A stretch of 64,000 nucleotides of DNA, taken from the NCBI GenBank assembly GCA_963843535.1, contig CAWJKU010000002.1, positions 62,001-126,000 on the forward strand, in the 5' to 3' direction. Origin of the DNA: CAVUNY01 sp963843535. Its GTDB lineage: Bacteria > Chloroflexota > Anaerolineae > Anaerolineales > Anaerolineaceae. Below are positions 43,409-51,708 of the stretch, piece after piece. The position numbers and the translations under genes are program-made. The notes beneath the pieces are model-generated. The model did not search any database. It saw only the letters and a program-made list of their open reading frames with translations, and was not told where the DNA came from. How positions within the stretch are numbered: the first letter of the stretch is position 1; each line of letters begins with the position of its first letter.

Positions 43409-45058
43409 TCAATTCGAAGATATACCGATGCGCTTACCACTCATTGGGCAAATCCCAGTGGGGCATACCTTGAGCCGGATATGCGCTTCAACCTCAGCGC
43501 GGAAATACTTTAGCACGTCTTTCTGCGGGGAACCGGCTGTTTGCCCCAGGCCGCAGTTGGACATCTGATATAGATTCTCCGCAAGATAAGAAAGATCATC
43601 CAGATCCTGAAGCGTTCCGGTGCCTTCTGCGATATTTGTCATGATTTCATACGAGCGCTGAGTACCGATCCGGCAGGGGTTGCATTTTCCGCAGCTCTCG
43701 TTGCGGAAGAAATTAAGTAGAACGCGCGCCAGATCCACGACACAGGTATCTTCACTACAAATCAACAAGGCGCCTGAGCCCAGGGACACCCCGGCTTTAT
43801 TGAAGGCATCGAAATCCATTGGGGTATCCTGTAGAGCTGCCGGAATGATGGACCCGCTTGAACCACCGGTTTGGGCCAGTTTGAAGGTCGATCCGTTCTT
43901 CATACCGCGGGCATAGATGGCAATGACTTCGCGCAGGGTGATCCCCATAGGAACTTCGATCAGACCGGTGACATTGATATTGCCCAAAACGGTATAGACC
44001 TTGGTTCCTGGACTGGAGGGAGTGCCGAAACCGCGGTACCAGGCAGCGCCATTGCGGATAATTGGAGCCACATTGGCCAATGTCTCGACATTGTTAACCA
44101 GAGTCGGTTTACCCCATAAGCCGTGGGTGGGCGGGTAAGGCGGACGAGCGCGAGGTTCTCCACGTTTTCCTTCAATCGATTCGATCAGCGCTGTTTCTTC
44201 ACCGCAGATATACGCCCCGGCTCCGGCATGAATATGAATGTCAAAGCTAAAACCGCTGTCAAAAATATTCTTTCCCAGAAAACCCATCTCACGGGCCTGT
44301 ATGATGGCGTTCTTCAGGCGTTCTTGAGCCAACCCATATTCTCCGCGAATGTAAATGTAACCTTCACTTGCGCCAACTGCGTAGGCCGCCAGGGTCATGG
44401 CTTCGAGGATGCTGAACGGATCACCTTCGAGTATCAGCCGGTCTTTGAACGTACCCGGCTCGGATTCATCCGCGTTGCAGATCACATATTTGGGGCTGCC
44501 TATTGCTTTTTGAACAAAACGCCACTTTAACCCGGTAGGGAACCCGGCGCCTCCGCGCCCGCGCAGGCCGGCTTTTTCGACCTCATCGATTACAATGGCG
44601 GGGGTCATCGCGGTCAGGGCCTTACCTAAAGCTTCATACCCCTCGTGGACAATAAAATCTTCCATGCTCTCAGGATCAATCATGCCGGCTCGCTGCAAAA
44701 CAACCCGCTGTTCTGCCGGTAAGGTTCCTTTACGCGCATTCAACCAGGCAATTCTCCCGCTGAGCTCGCGAGCTGGCGCTTGCAGCTCTGTCGCCACCCG
44801 GCCTTTATACAAATGCTCTTCGACCAGGAGATGTACGTCTTGTGGTTTTACCGGGCCGTAGAGGACGGCCTCCGGGTAAACGATCACTAAAGGAGACACA
44901 TCGTGGCGGCCAACATCTCCAACCATCGAAAGGGAAATTTCTGAGTCCAGGCCAAATTTTTTTATTTCTTGCTGCAGAAGAAGATAAACTTCCTCCGCAC
45001 CTTGCGAGATGCTTTGGGGATCGCTGGAGACTAATACCATAGAACGGACAGGCTTCAT
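43409..45058 (-). CDS. NuoF/HydB-like NADH-binding flavoprotein (second copy)
   Basis: A 549-residue FMN and NAD(H)-binding subunit. The FMN/NAD part is intact: AGLRGRGGAGFPTGLKW, CNADESEPGTFKDR, GAGAYICGEETALIESIEGKRGEPRARPP. The 4Fe-4S ligands are ESCGKCNPCRIG and NCGLGQ. The N-terminal thioredoxin-like domain (1-95) has no cysteines where a 2Fe-2S cluster would sit (VGDVGRHDVSP). It ends in a short CPTGICPM motif and lacks the C-terminal ferredoxin of its paralogue. Paired with the NuoE-like gene just upstream. Confidence 0.92.
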   Translation of the reverse strand: MKPVRSMVLVSSDPQSISQGAEEVYLLLQQEIKKFGLDSEISLSMVGDVGRHDVSPLVIVYPEAVLYGPVKPQDVHLLVEEHLYKGRVATELQAPARELSGRIAWLNARKGTLPAEQRVVLQRAGMIDPESMEDFIVHEGYEALGKALTAMTPAIVIDEVEKAGLRGRGGAGFPTGLKWRFVQKAIGSPKYVICNADESEPGTFKDRLILEGDPFSILEAMTLAAYAVGASEGYIYIRGEYGLAQERLKNAIIQAREMGFLGKNIFDSGFSFDIHIHAGAGAYICGEETALIESIEGKRGEPRARPPYPPTHGLWGKPTLVNNVETLANVAPIIRNGAAWYRGFGTPSSPGTKVYTVLGNINVTGLIEVPMGITLREVIAIYARGMKNGSTFKLAQTGGSSGSIIPAALQDTPMDFDAFNKAGVSLGSGALLICSEDTCVVDLARVLLNFFRNESCGKCNPCRIGTQRSYEIMTNIAEGTGTLQDLDDLSYLAENLYQMSNCGLGQTAGSPQKDVLKYFRAEVEAHIRLKVCPTGICPMSGKRIGISSN

Positions 45059-45069
45059 GATTTTCTCCT

Positions 45070-45549
45070 TTACTCGTAGCGTGCCAGGATTTCAGTGATT
45101 TGCTTGGGATCGACATTACCATAAATATCATCGTCGATGACGATCACCGGGCCCACTGCACAAACGCCCAGGCATGATACGGTTTCCAGGGTCCATTTGC
45201 CATCCTGGCTGGTCTCGCCGGCCTTGAGCTGGAGAGCCTCCTGGAGCGATTCCCAGACCTGCCGTCCACCGACGACATGGCAAGGAGCGCTTTCGCAGAA
45301 TTGAATCACATGGGTGCCCCGCGGTTTGGTAGATAACATCTGATAGAAACTGGCAACCGAGAATAGCTGGCTTTTGGGTACCCTTAAACGCGCGCTGATC
45401 TTTTCCAGAGCGGCAGCCGGTAAAAAGCCCAAAGCTCGGTTCACGTCATTCAGAATAGGGATCAACTCTTCGCGTCGGTTCCCAAAACGTTCGACGGCAT
45501 CACTTACCGCTTGCTCTATGGTGTGTTCACTCATTGTTTCTACGGTCAT
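45070..45549 (-). CDS. NuoE/HydC-like 2Fe-2S subunit (second copy)
   Basis: A 159-residue thioredoxin-like [2Fe-2S] protein. Ligands are FCESAPC (Cys-x4-Cys) and SCLGVC (Cys-x3-Cys). The N-terminal helical bundle (ELIPILNDVNRALGFLPAAALEKIS) is complete. The ATG at 45549 is preceded by AGGAGG at six bases. It forms a pair with the downstream NuoF-like gene, giving the hydrogenase two NuoE/NuoF-type modules in all. Confidence 0.93.
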   Translation of the reverse strand: MTVETMSEHTIEQAVSDAVERFGNRREELIPILNDVNRALGFLPAAALEKISARLRVPKSQLFSVASFYQMLSTKPRGTHVIQFCESAPCHVVGGRQVWESLQEALQLKAGETSQDGKWTLETVSCLGVCAVGPVIVIDDDIYGNVDPKQITEILARYE

Positions 45550-45588
45550 GCTTAACCTCCTGAAGTCAGCTATGGCCAAGCATAATGC

Positions 45589-47370
45589 TCAGCGGATCAC
45601 AATGGCATTAAAGTTACAAACCTGCATGCAAATCCCGCAGCGCACACAGGTATCGGGGTCGATCACATGTGTCTGCCGCCGTTCTCCGGTGATCGCGTTG
45701 GCTGGGCAGTTGCGCGCGCATACGGTGCATCCTGTGCAATAATCTTTTTGAATCTCGTACCGGATCAGTGCGCGGCATACTTTCGCCGGGCAGCGTTTTT
45801 CGTTGATATGAGCTTCATACTCTTCGCGGAAATACATGAGAGAGGTAATTACCGGGTTGGGAGCGCCCTGTCCTAAACCGCACAGGCTGGTGGATTTTAT
45901 TTCTGAACTAAGCATCTCCAGCGTCTCGATATCGGCCGGTTGGCCCTCACCTTTACAGATACGCTGTAAGATTTCCAGGATGCGCAGGGTGCCAACCCGG
46001 CAAGGCGTGCATTTACCGCAAGATTCATCCTGGGTGAATTCCATAAAGAAGCGCGCCATATCGACCATGCAGGTCTCATCATCCATAACGACCAGGCCAC
46101 CCGAGCCCATCATCGCCCCGGCTGAGCGCAGTGAATCGTAATCAATCGGATAGTCTAAATGCTGGGTGGAAAGCAGTCCGCCCGCCGGTCCGCCAATTTG
46201 GACGGCCTTAAATTCTTTATCATCTTTGATCCCCATACCCACATCGAAGATCACTTCTCGCAGCGTGATGCCCAACGGCACTTCGATTAATCCGGTGTGT
46301 TTTCCATCGCCGGCCAGTGCGAAAGTCTTGGTGCCGCGTGCCTTTTCAGTTCCCATGGATGAGAACCAATCAGCCCCTCTTAAGAGGATTTGCGGCACAT
46401 TGGCGAAAGTTTCGACGTTATTAACGTTGCTGGGTTTGTTCCATAAACCCTTGACGGCAGGAAATGGGGGGCGCGGACGCGGTTCACCACGTTTACCTTC
46501 AATCGAAGCCATCAGGGCAGTCTCTTCACCGCAAACAAAGGCTCCGGCGCCCATGCGCACTTCCAGATCAAACGAGAAATCGGTACCCAGGATATTATTG
46601 CCCAGGAAACCCAGGTCGCGGGCCTGCTGGATGGCAATTTTGAGGGTACGCACGGCGATTGGATATTCAGCCCGGCAGTAAATAAACCCCTGGTTTGATC
46701 CTATGGCGTACGCGCCGATGATCATGCCTTCAATGACGGCATGCGGGTCGCCTTCCAGAACCCGGCGGTTCATGAAAGCACCCGGATCTCCTTCATCTGC
46801 ATTGCAGATGATATATTTCGGCCAATCCTGGGTCGCGCGGCAAAACTTCCATTTCTGAGCGGTCAAAAAACCGGCGCCGCCTCTGCCGCGTAACCCTGAA
46901 CTCATCACATGGTCGATGACCTGCTCTGGAGTCATTTCGGTGAGGACTTTCGCCAATGCCATATATCCGTCTTCGGCGATGTAGTCCTCAATATTCTCCG
47001 GGTCGATCTTTCCGCAATTACGCAGCACCACCCGCACTTCTTTCGCGGTCGGCGCGGTTAATTCCGCATCCGTGAAAACGCGGGTCGGGGCGGTAAATTT
47101 GGTGGCGATACGCCCCTTGAGAAAATGTTCTTCTACAATAAATGGAATGTCATCCGGTGTCAGGCCGATATAATGGGTGGCTTCAGGGTAAACCATCATA
47201 TCGGGGGCCTCTGTGCTGTCTCCGATACGCGACGTTTCTAATACCTGGATTTCCTCGTTGAGGCCTTGGGCGACAAGCTCATCCTGGAGCGCATCTAGAA
47301 TTTCCAGAGCACCCCGCTTGACGCATTCCGGATCGACGGAAACCAGAACATGAGAACGAAAATACTTCAT
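45589..47370 (-). CDS. HndC/HydB-like NADH-binding flavoprotein with C-terminal ferredoxin domain
   Basis: A 593-residue flavoprotein of the bifurcating HydB/HndC type. The FMN/NAD part has SGLRGRGGAGFLTAQKW, CNADEGDPGAFMNR and GAGAFVCGEETALMASIEGKRGEPRPRPP. Ligands ESCGKCTPCRVG and LCGLGQ bind a 4Fe-4S cluster. The C-terminus adds two 4Fe-4S sites (YCTGCTVCARNCP and TCVRCGICMQVC). The N-terminal thioredoxin-like domain (1-95) keeps the fold pattern but its 2Fe-2S cysteines are lost (ETSRIGDST); a free-standing HndB-like protein encoded upstream may replace it. Confidence 0.93.
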   Translation of the reverse strand: MKYFRSHVLVSVDPECVKRGALEILDALQDELVAQGLNEEIQVLETSRIGDSTEAPDMMVYPEATHYIGLTPDDIPFIVEEHFLKGRIATKFTAPTRVFTDAELTAPTAKEVRVVLRNCGKIDPENIEDYIAEDGYMALAKVLTEMTPEQVIDHVMSSGLRGRGGAGFLTAQKWKFCRATQDWPKYIICNADEGDPGAFMNRRVLEGDPHAVIEGMIIGAYAIGSNQGFIYCRAEYPIAVRTLKIAIQQARDLGFLGNNILGTDFSFDLEVRMGAGAFVCGEETALMASIEGKRGEPRPRPPFPAVKGLWNKPSNVNNVETFANVPQILLRGADWFSSMGTEKARGTKTFALAGDGKHTGLIEVPLGITLREVIFDVGMGIKDDKEFKAVQIGGPAGGLLSTQHLDYPIDYDSLRSAGAMMGSGGLVVMDDETCMVDMARFFMEFTQDESCGKCTPCRVGTLRILEILQRICKGEGQPADIETLEMLSSEIKSTSLCGLGQGAPNPVITSLMYFREEYEAHINEKRCPAKVCRALIRYEIQKDYCTGCTVCARNCPANAITGERRQTHVIDPDTCVRCGICMQVCNFNAIVIR

Positions 47371-47466
47371 GGTAACATCCTGTCATTCAATAAGAACACA
47401 GCGGGCGGCTGCCTCGTTCATTACCTTCCAGTCAATCAAGAAAGCTCTGGAAGGATGCTTCACAAT

Positions 47467-47835
47467 TTACATGGGAATCAGATGGTCAGTAACGACATTG
47501 CCGTTTACAACGTGTTCTTTCATGATCCGCCGGGCAGCATCCGGGCCTACCTTGCCGTATGTCACTTTTGCCTGTTCGCCAATCACCACCTGAACAATTG
47601 GTTCTTTTTCGCACATGCCGATGCACCCGGTTTGGGTGACTATCACACTGCTTAAGTTATCTTTCTCAATGGTTTCCAGGATGGCCTTCATGGTATCGCG
47701 CGCACCTGCCGCAATCCCACAGGTTCCCATGCCAACGATCACCTGGGCCTGTCCAGACGCGGTTTTGACACGGCGTTTTTCCAGAGCTTCTTCACGTAAT
47801 TTCTTTAGATCATCAAGGCTTTTTACGGTGGGCAT
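47467..47835 (-). CDS. HndB-like [2Fe-2S] thioredoxin-fold ferredoxin
   Basis: A 122-residue protein similar to the HndB subunit of [FeFe] NADP-reducing hydrogenases. Candidate ligands are Cys39 (GMGTCGIAAGA), Cys71 and Cys75 (TGCIGMCEKEP); only three cysteines occur in the whole protein, as the usual CxxxxC is a single Cys. It probably docks on the flavoprotein encoded downstream, whose own 2Fe-2S domain is degenerate. Located between the ATPase gene and the HndC-like gene. Confidence 0.9.
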   Translation of the reverse strand: MPTVKSLDDLKKLREEALEKRRVKTASGQAQVIVGMGTCGIAAGARDTMKAILETIEKDNLSSVIVTQTGCIGMCEKEPIVQVVIGEQAKVTYGKVGPDAARRIMKEHVVNGNVVTDHLIPM

Positions 47836-47868
47836 TTAATCTCTCCTGAAGAGTGAAATTCTTATCAG

Positions 47869-48420
47869 TCACGACAATACGGGCTGCAAACCGGCAACCC
47901 CTTGAGTAATCATCTCTCGTAAATAAGCTAATATCAGCGGATCACTTAAAGGGATCCCTGCTAATTCCTGTTTGATAGGTGCGTCGTCCACCACAAATCG
48001 ATCCTGGTCTACCTGATACTCGAATACCCAGTGAATTTCAGGAGAAGAAACCAGGAGAGTGAAAAATGTGCATGCCAGATCACCCAGCGGCATACGGTCG
48101 ATATGGTCGCGCTGGAAGGCGATTTCCACCCGGGTACCCTTGCCGACGGCGGATTCGATGTGCAAATAACCATTGCACAGCTCAGCTGCTTCTTTGAGCA
48201 ACGGCAGACCCAAACCGACCTTTCGCGTGGTGCGCGAAGTAACAAATGGGTCAACGATTATGGCCGCGGTTTCAGCGTCCATCCCTTTGCCATCATCCTG
48301 GACAGATAAAATCATGCGATCGCTAACCAGGTCCTCGAGTACGGAAATCGTAACATTCCGTGCGCCAGCAGCGACACTGTTTTCAGCAATATCCAGGAGG
48401 TGGAGGGATAATTCGCGCAT
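47869..48420 (-). CDS. Histidine-kinase-like ATPase (HATPase_c only)
   Basis: A 183-residue protein with a GHKL ATP-binding fold: N-box LHLLDIAENSVAAGA, G1 DDGKGMD, G2 KVGLGLPLLKEAAEL, and GKGTRVEI. There is no dimerisation domain, phosphorylatable His box or sensor, and the C-terminal 70 residues are a separate small domain. Genes of this kind sit between hndA and hndB in many [FeFe] hydrogenase operons; a regulatory or assembly role is suspected there. Here it has the same position, but within a [NiFe] cluster. Confidence 0.85.
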   Translation of the reverse strand: MRELSLHLLDIAENSVAAGARNVTISVLEDLVSDRMILSVQDDGKGMDAETAAIIVDPFVTSRTTRKVGLGLPLLKEAAELCNGYLHIESAVGKGTRVEIAFQRDHIDRMPLGDLACTFFTLLVSSPEIHWVFEYQVDQDRFVVDDAPIKQELAGIPLSDPLILAYLREMITQGVAGLQPVLS

Positions 48421-48426
48421 CGCGGG

Positions 48427-48936
48427 TTAACTTTGTTGAATCGGGCGAACCAATTGCGGCAGCTTATTTGGGCGTACGCGCCCGGAAATATCTTCGTCAA
48501 TCACAATAACGGGGGCCTGGCTGCAAGCACCCACACAGCGGCAAATTTCCATGGTGATGGCGCCATCCTTGGTTGTTTGACCAGGGTCGATTCCCAGGAT
48601 TTGTCTGGCTTTGTCAATTAATTGGGGGGTTCCCCCAACATAACAGGCCGTGCCCATACAGAACTTGATCGTGTGGCGTCCGCGAGGCGCAGTGGTGAAA
48701 AATGAATAGAATGATACAACGCCGTGGATCGTGCTGACTGGAATGTGCATTTCCTGGGCAACGTAACTTTGCATCGCCTCAGAAACGTACCCAATCTGGC
48801 TTTGAAGTTCGTTGAGCACGACCATTACTGCGCCGGGCATGCCTTTATTTTCATGCAAGATGCGGTCTATGATCGCTTTTTGATCCGCACTCAACAAGGA
48901 TTGATCAATCGCAGGTTGTGTTTGTAGTGTTGCCAT
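48427..48936 (-). CDS. HndA/NuoE-like 2Fe-2S subunit (first copy)
   Basis: A 169-residue thioredoxin-like subunit. Ligands FCMGTAC (Cys-x4-Cys) and CVGAC (Cys-x3-Cys) hold a [2Fe-2S] cluster. The helical N-terminus (PGAVMVVLNELQSQIGYVSEAM) is as in HydC/HndA. It opens the structural-gene part of the hydrogenase operon, downstream of a consensus promoter that overlaps a dyad. Confidence 0.93.
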   Translation of the reverse strand: MATLQTQPAIDQSLLSADQKAIIDRILHENKGMPGAVMVVLNELQSQIGYVSEAMQSYVAQEMHIPVSTIHGVVSFYSFFTTAPRGRHTIKFCMGTACYVGGTPQLIDKARQILGIDPGQTTKDGAITMEICRCVGACSQAPVIVIDEDISGRVRPNKLPQLVRPIQQS

Positions 48937-48991
48937 AAAAGTATCCTGATTTGGATAGAATTAGTAATAATTCGGGTAGCTAATCATGTTG

Positions 48992-49036
48992 AGTTTACGA
49001 TGACAGGTGAATCTGGTCAAATACCAAATGTCACCT
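48992..49036 (-). promoter_or_regulatory. Promoter and dyad before the hydrogenase structural genes
   Basis: On the minus strand TTGACC (49015-49020), a 17-base spacer and TAAACT (48992-48997) form a promoter. AGGTGA (49005-49010) and TCACCT (49031-49036) with inner GGT/ACC pairing make an inverted repeat across the -35 box. It does not match the Rex consensus. Confidence 0.55.
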
Positions 49037-49076
49037 AAAGACACTGCAAGACATCCGCTTGTGAAAAAATAGACAA

Positions 49077-49820
49077 TCAGGCCAGGATATCCATATTTCT
49101 GCCTTCCTGTCCGTGGATTGCCAGGCGAAGTTCCTTGATAGATGGGTCAGCGATGTGAAAATGGTTCACCCCAAGAAATTCATCCAGACGATGGACGTCA
49201 CCATTCTGGATAAGTGGATATCCTTGTACCTGGGGAAATTTGCGCCTGGCTTCAGCAGGCTTAAGATGCCTGGAAATTTCCAATACTTCTACATCGACAT
49301 CTGTGGGTACGAAGCCAAGCACCTCGATCAATCCATAGACCTTACGGTTGATATGCGCCGGGATAAACATTCCCTCAAGTTTTTTTACCAGATTGAAGGC
49401 TTCAGAGAAGGAGATATCGACGGATGAAAGGAGCAAGCGGTCTTCGGTGGCAACCAGCTCTCCCTCGGCATCGACCATTAATTGGACGCCGAAATGTTCA
49501 GGATCGTTGAGAAAAGGCGGCAGCAGGCTGTCAACCACTTTTTGCAGTTCATTGACCTGGTCCAAAGTGTCGAATAAGCAGATGACATGCACTTCCTCAC
49601 GGGTTTGTAATTCCATTCCGGGTATCACCACCAGATCTGAGCCCTCGGCTGCCTGTTGGACGGCACGAATATTGGCCGTGGCATTATGATCCGTGACTGC
49701 GATGATTTGAATGCCTTTTTCTAATGCGGCCTGCACAACCAAAGGAGGCAGCATTTCGATTTCAGCGCATGGCGATAATACGGTGTGAACGTGAAGATCG
49801 GCCCGGAAATCCTTCCTCAC
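49077..49820 (-). CDS. PHP-domain phosphoesterase
   Basis: A 247-residue PHP protein. Metal ligands: DLHVHTVLSPCAE, VTDHNATAN, PGMELQTREEVHV, HINRKVYG and a final NGDVHRLDEF. All core histidines and acids are present. Such genes accompany DRTGG and CBS genes in hydrogenase operons of anaerobes; the substrate is not known. The GTG start at 49820 overlaps the stop of the preceding gene (ATGTGA) and follows GGAGG. An ATG-initiated longer form would run into the DRTGG gene. Confidence 0.85.
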   Translation of the reverse strand: MRKDFRADLHVHTVLSPCAEIEMLPPLVVQAALEKGIQIIAVTDHNATANIRAVQQAAEGSDLVVIPGMELQTREEVHVICLFDTLDQVNELQKVVDSLLPPFLNDPEHFGVQLMVDAEGELVATEDRLLLSSVDISFSEAFNLVKKLEGMFIPAHINRKVYGLIEVLGFVPTDVDVEVLEISRHLKPAEARRKFPQVQGYPLIQNGDVHRLDEFLGVNHFHIADPSIKELRLAIHGQEGRNMDILA

Positions 49821-50185
49821 ATTCCGGTTCCTCCACCCGGGTTGCCAGCTCGCAGCCCAAGCTCCCATAACCGGCCGACGACCGTGTAGGTTGGCAGGGC
49901 TGTCGCCAGCAAGGTAATTCCTTCGGTATTGGCTCTCATTATTGTTGCCTCATCCGGCCTGGCATTTTCGGTGATAATGACCGCGGCCAGGTCAAGTAAA
50001 GCCGACACGGCAACCACATTTCCATGGGCCTGCAGGGTGACCCAGATCCCTTCGTGGCTTGCTCCTGCCATGACGCAGCTTAAAAGATCAGAAGCGTACC
50101 CTCCCTGGGGGATTACAGCGGCGAAATCCTGCGGAGTGGTTAGTACTTCAAGTTCTAATTCATCAATAATTTCCTGAAGATTCAT
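49817..50185 (-). CDS. DRTGG-domain protein (first copy)
   Basis: A 122-residue single-domain protein with the DRTGG fold (YASDLLSCVMAGASHEGIWVTLQAHGNVVAVSALLDLAAVIITENARPDEATIMRA). The domain is named after a motif in phosphotransacetylase and HPr-kinase relatives and probably binds a nucleotide or phosphate. It overlaps the CBS/ATPase gene (upstream) and the PHP gene (downstream) by four bases each, so these three are made together. Related to the protein encoded at 51210-51587. Confidence 0.82.
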   Translation of the reverse strand: MNLQEIIDELELEVLTTPQDFAAVIPQGGYASDLLSCVMAGASHEGIWVTLQAHGNVVAVSALLDLAAVIITENARPDEATIMRANTEGITLLATALPTYTVVGRLWELGLRAGNPGGGTGM

Positions 50186-51192
50186 GGATTTTTACTCTCC
50201 TTATTCGCAGAATATCCTTCGCCGACGGCATCCAGGTCTTGCAAGAAGATTTTCAACCTTAGCCGGGTCCCTTTTCCCCAGACGGATTCCAACCTCATCA
50301 TATCGACGCAACGAGAGATATTCACTAACCCCATCCCGGCGCCAAACCCAAGTTCGCGGATTTGATCACTGGCAGTGGAGTATCCTGGCTTCAGGGCCTG
50401 GTCGACATCCTTTATGCCAGGGCCGTCATCGTAGGCATCGATAGAAATCTGGTGAGGCTCAATTTCAACCCGGATCGTGCCTCCAGCTGTGGTATGAATG
50501 ATGAGATTCATTTCTGCTTCATAAACAGCGATGCCAACCCGCCGGGCGATTTGTGGGTTGGCACCCAGGCGAAGCAGGGCACGTTTTATATTGCTGGATG
50601 CAGCGCCGCCGGCGGTGAAATCCCCGGCTTTTATGCTGTAACGCAGAATCAGACTGGTGCGGTCCGATTCAATATCTTCAAACAGGTGGCGAGCACGGTA
50701 GCGGCGGATCTCCTCAACCTGGTAATCTTTTTTTAATGCTCCCAGCAACCCACGGTTGATGTCACCCTTGGTAATGATCCCAATCATTTTGCCTTGATCA
50801 TCTACAACCGGCAGGCGACCCACCTGGGTGTTTACGAATTTTTTAAGCGCTTCAACCACCGGGTCACTGCCTTTGACAGTGATCAAGTGTGAGCTCATAT
50901 AAGCACTGGCCTGGGCATCCAAATCGTTGTGACGCAAGGCGTTGATCAAATCCTCCATGGAAATGATCCCTACCAGATTCCCCTCAACATCAATGACCGG
51001 AGCCCCAGAAATCCGCTTCCGGCGAAACGATTCCACGACTTCGCCCATTTTCATCATCGGGCTGAGCGTAGTTACCTGCTTCGTCATCACTTCTTCGATG
51101 CGAAGCTCATACGCCAGTTCTTCTGCTCTGGTGATGGATCCTATTGATTGATCGCTGATGGTCTTTTCAGAGTAAGAAGAAGGTTCTGCCAT
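50182..51192 (-). CDS. CBS-pair and anti-sigma-type ATPase regulatory protein
   Basis: A 336-residue cytoplasmic protein. Residues about 33-150 hold two CBS repeats (VMTKQVTTLSPMMKMGEVVE and MSSHLITVKGSDPVVEAL), which bind adenosyl nucleotides. Residues about 185-320 form an RsbW-like GHKL ATPase: N-box YEAEMNLIIHTTA, DDGPGIKD, FGAGMGLVNISRC and GKGTRLRL. It could sense the energy state and act as kinase on another protein. It lies between two DRTGG genes in a pattern known from [FeFe] hydrogenase operons. Start 51192 or the adjacent ATG 51195, after GAGGA. Confidence 0.86.
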   Translation of the reverse strand: MAEPSSYSEKTISDQSIGSITRAEELAYELRIEEVMTKQVTTLSPMMKMGEVVESFRRKRISGAPVIDVEGNLVGIISMEDLINALRHNDLDAQASAYMSSHLITVKGSDPVVEALKKFVNTQVGRLPVVDDQGKMIGIITKGDINRGLLGALKKDYQVEEIRRYRARHLFEDIESDRTSLILRYSIKAGDFTAGGAASSNIKRALLRLGANPQIARRVGIAVYEAEMNLIIHTTAGGTIRVEIEPHQISIDAYDDGPGIKDVDQALKPGYSTASDQIRELGFGAGMGLVNISRCVDMMRLESVWGKGTRLRLKIFLQDLDAVGEGYSANKESKNP

Positions 51193-51209
51193 CATTCCTC
51201 GTGAAAAAT

Positions 51210-51587
51210 TTATTCACACGCATAGTCTTCAGGCGAGACAGGCCTTTCAAGTGAAATCATCCCCGCATCAAATAACCGGCCGCATAACTCAAACATGCCA
51301 AACGGCGTTGAAATTAACGGCACATTTTCGGCATTGGCAAGTTTTATGGTTTCAAACGGGGGGGTCTTGCCGCGGACGATGACAATCGCCGCAACGTCCG
51401 CCATCATCGCCGTGCGGACCACCTGCGGGTTGCAAAGCCCGGTGAGCAACACCGCTTCCGGTTGGATGGATGCCAGCACGTCGCTCATCAGATCTGCGCC
51501 GCATCCGCCTTTGATGTCTCGGGTTAAATCCACATTGGGTGTTAGAAGTTTCCCATCGGAAATATCAATTAGCTGCTTTATGTTCAT
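51210..51587 (-). CDS. DRTGG-domain protein (second copy)
   Basis: A 125-residue DRTGG-type protein (GGCGADLMSDVLASIQPEAVLLTGLCNPQVVRTAMMADVAAIVIVRGKTPPFETIKLA). It is similar in layout to the copy at 49817-50185 but has three more cysteines, two of them in the first half (GGCGAD and GLCNPQ), which might coordinate a metal or cluster. First gene of the long minus-strand regulatory and structural hydrogenase string. The upstream gap holds a TTTCA-N7-TGAAA dyad near 51630. Confidence 0.82.
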   Translation of the reverse strand: MNIKQLIDISDGKLLTPNVDLTRDIKGGCGADLMSDVLASIQPEAVLLTGLCNPQVVRTAMMADVAAIVIVRGKTPPFETIKLANAENVPLISTPFGMFELCGRLFDAGMISLERPVSPEDYACE

Positions 51588-51708
51588 ATCGGCCTGAAGA
51601 ATTCCTGTAAAGAATAAAATCGATCATATTTCACGTATTATGAAAATTACGCACACCTGATCATACAATAGGATCCAGTTGTTAAACAGTGGAATCCTTC
51701 CAGGATTA

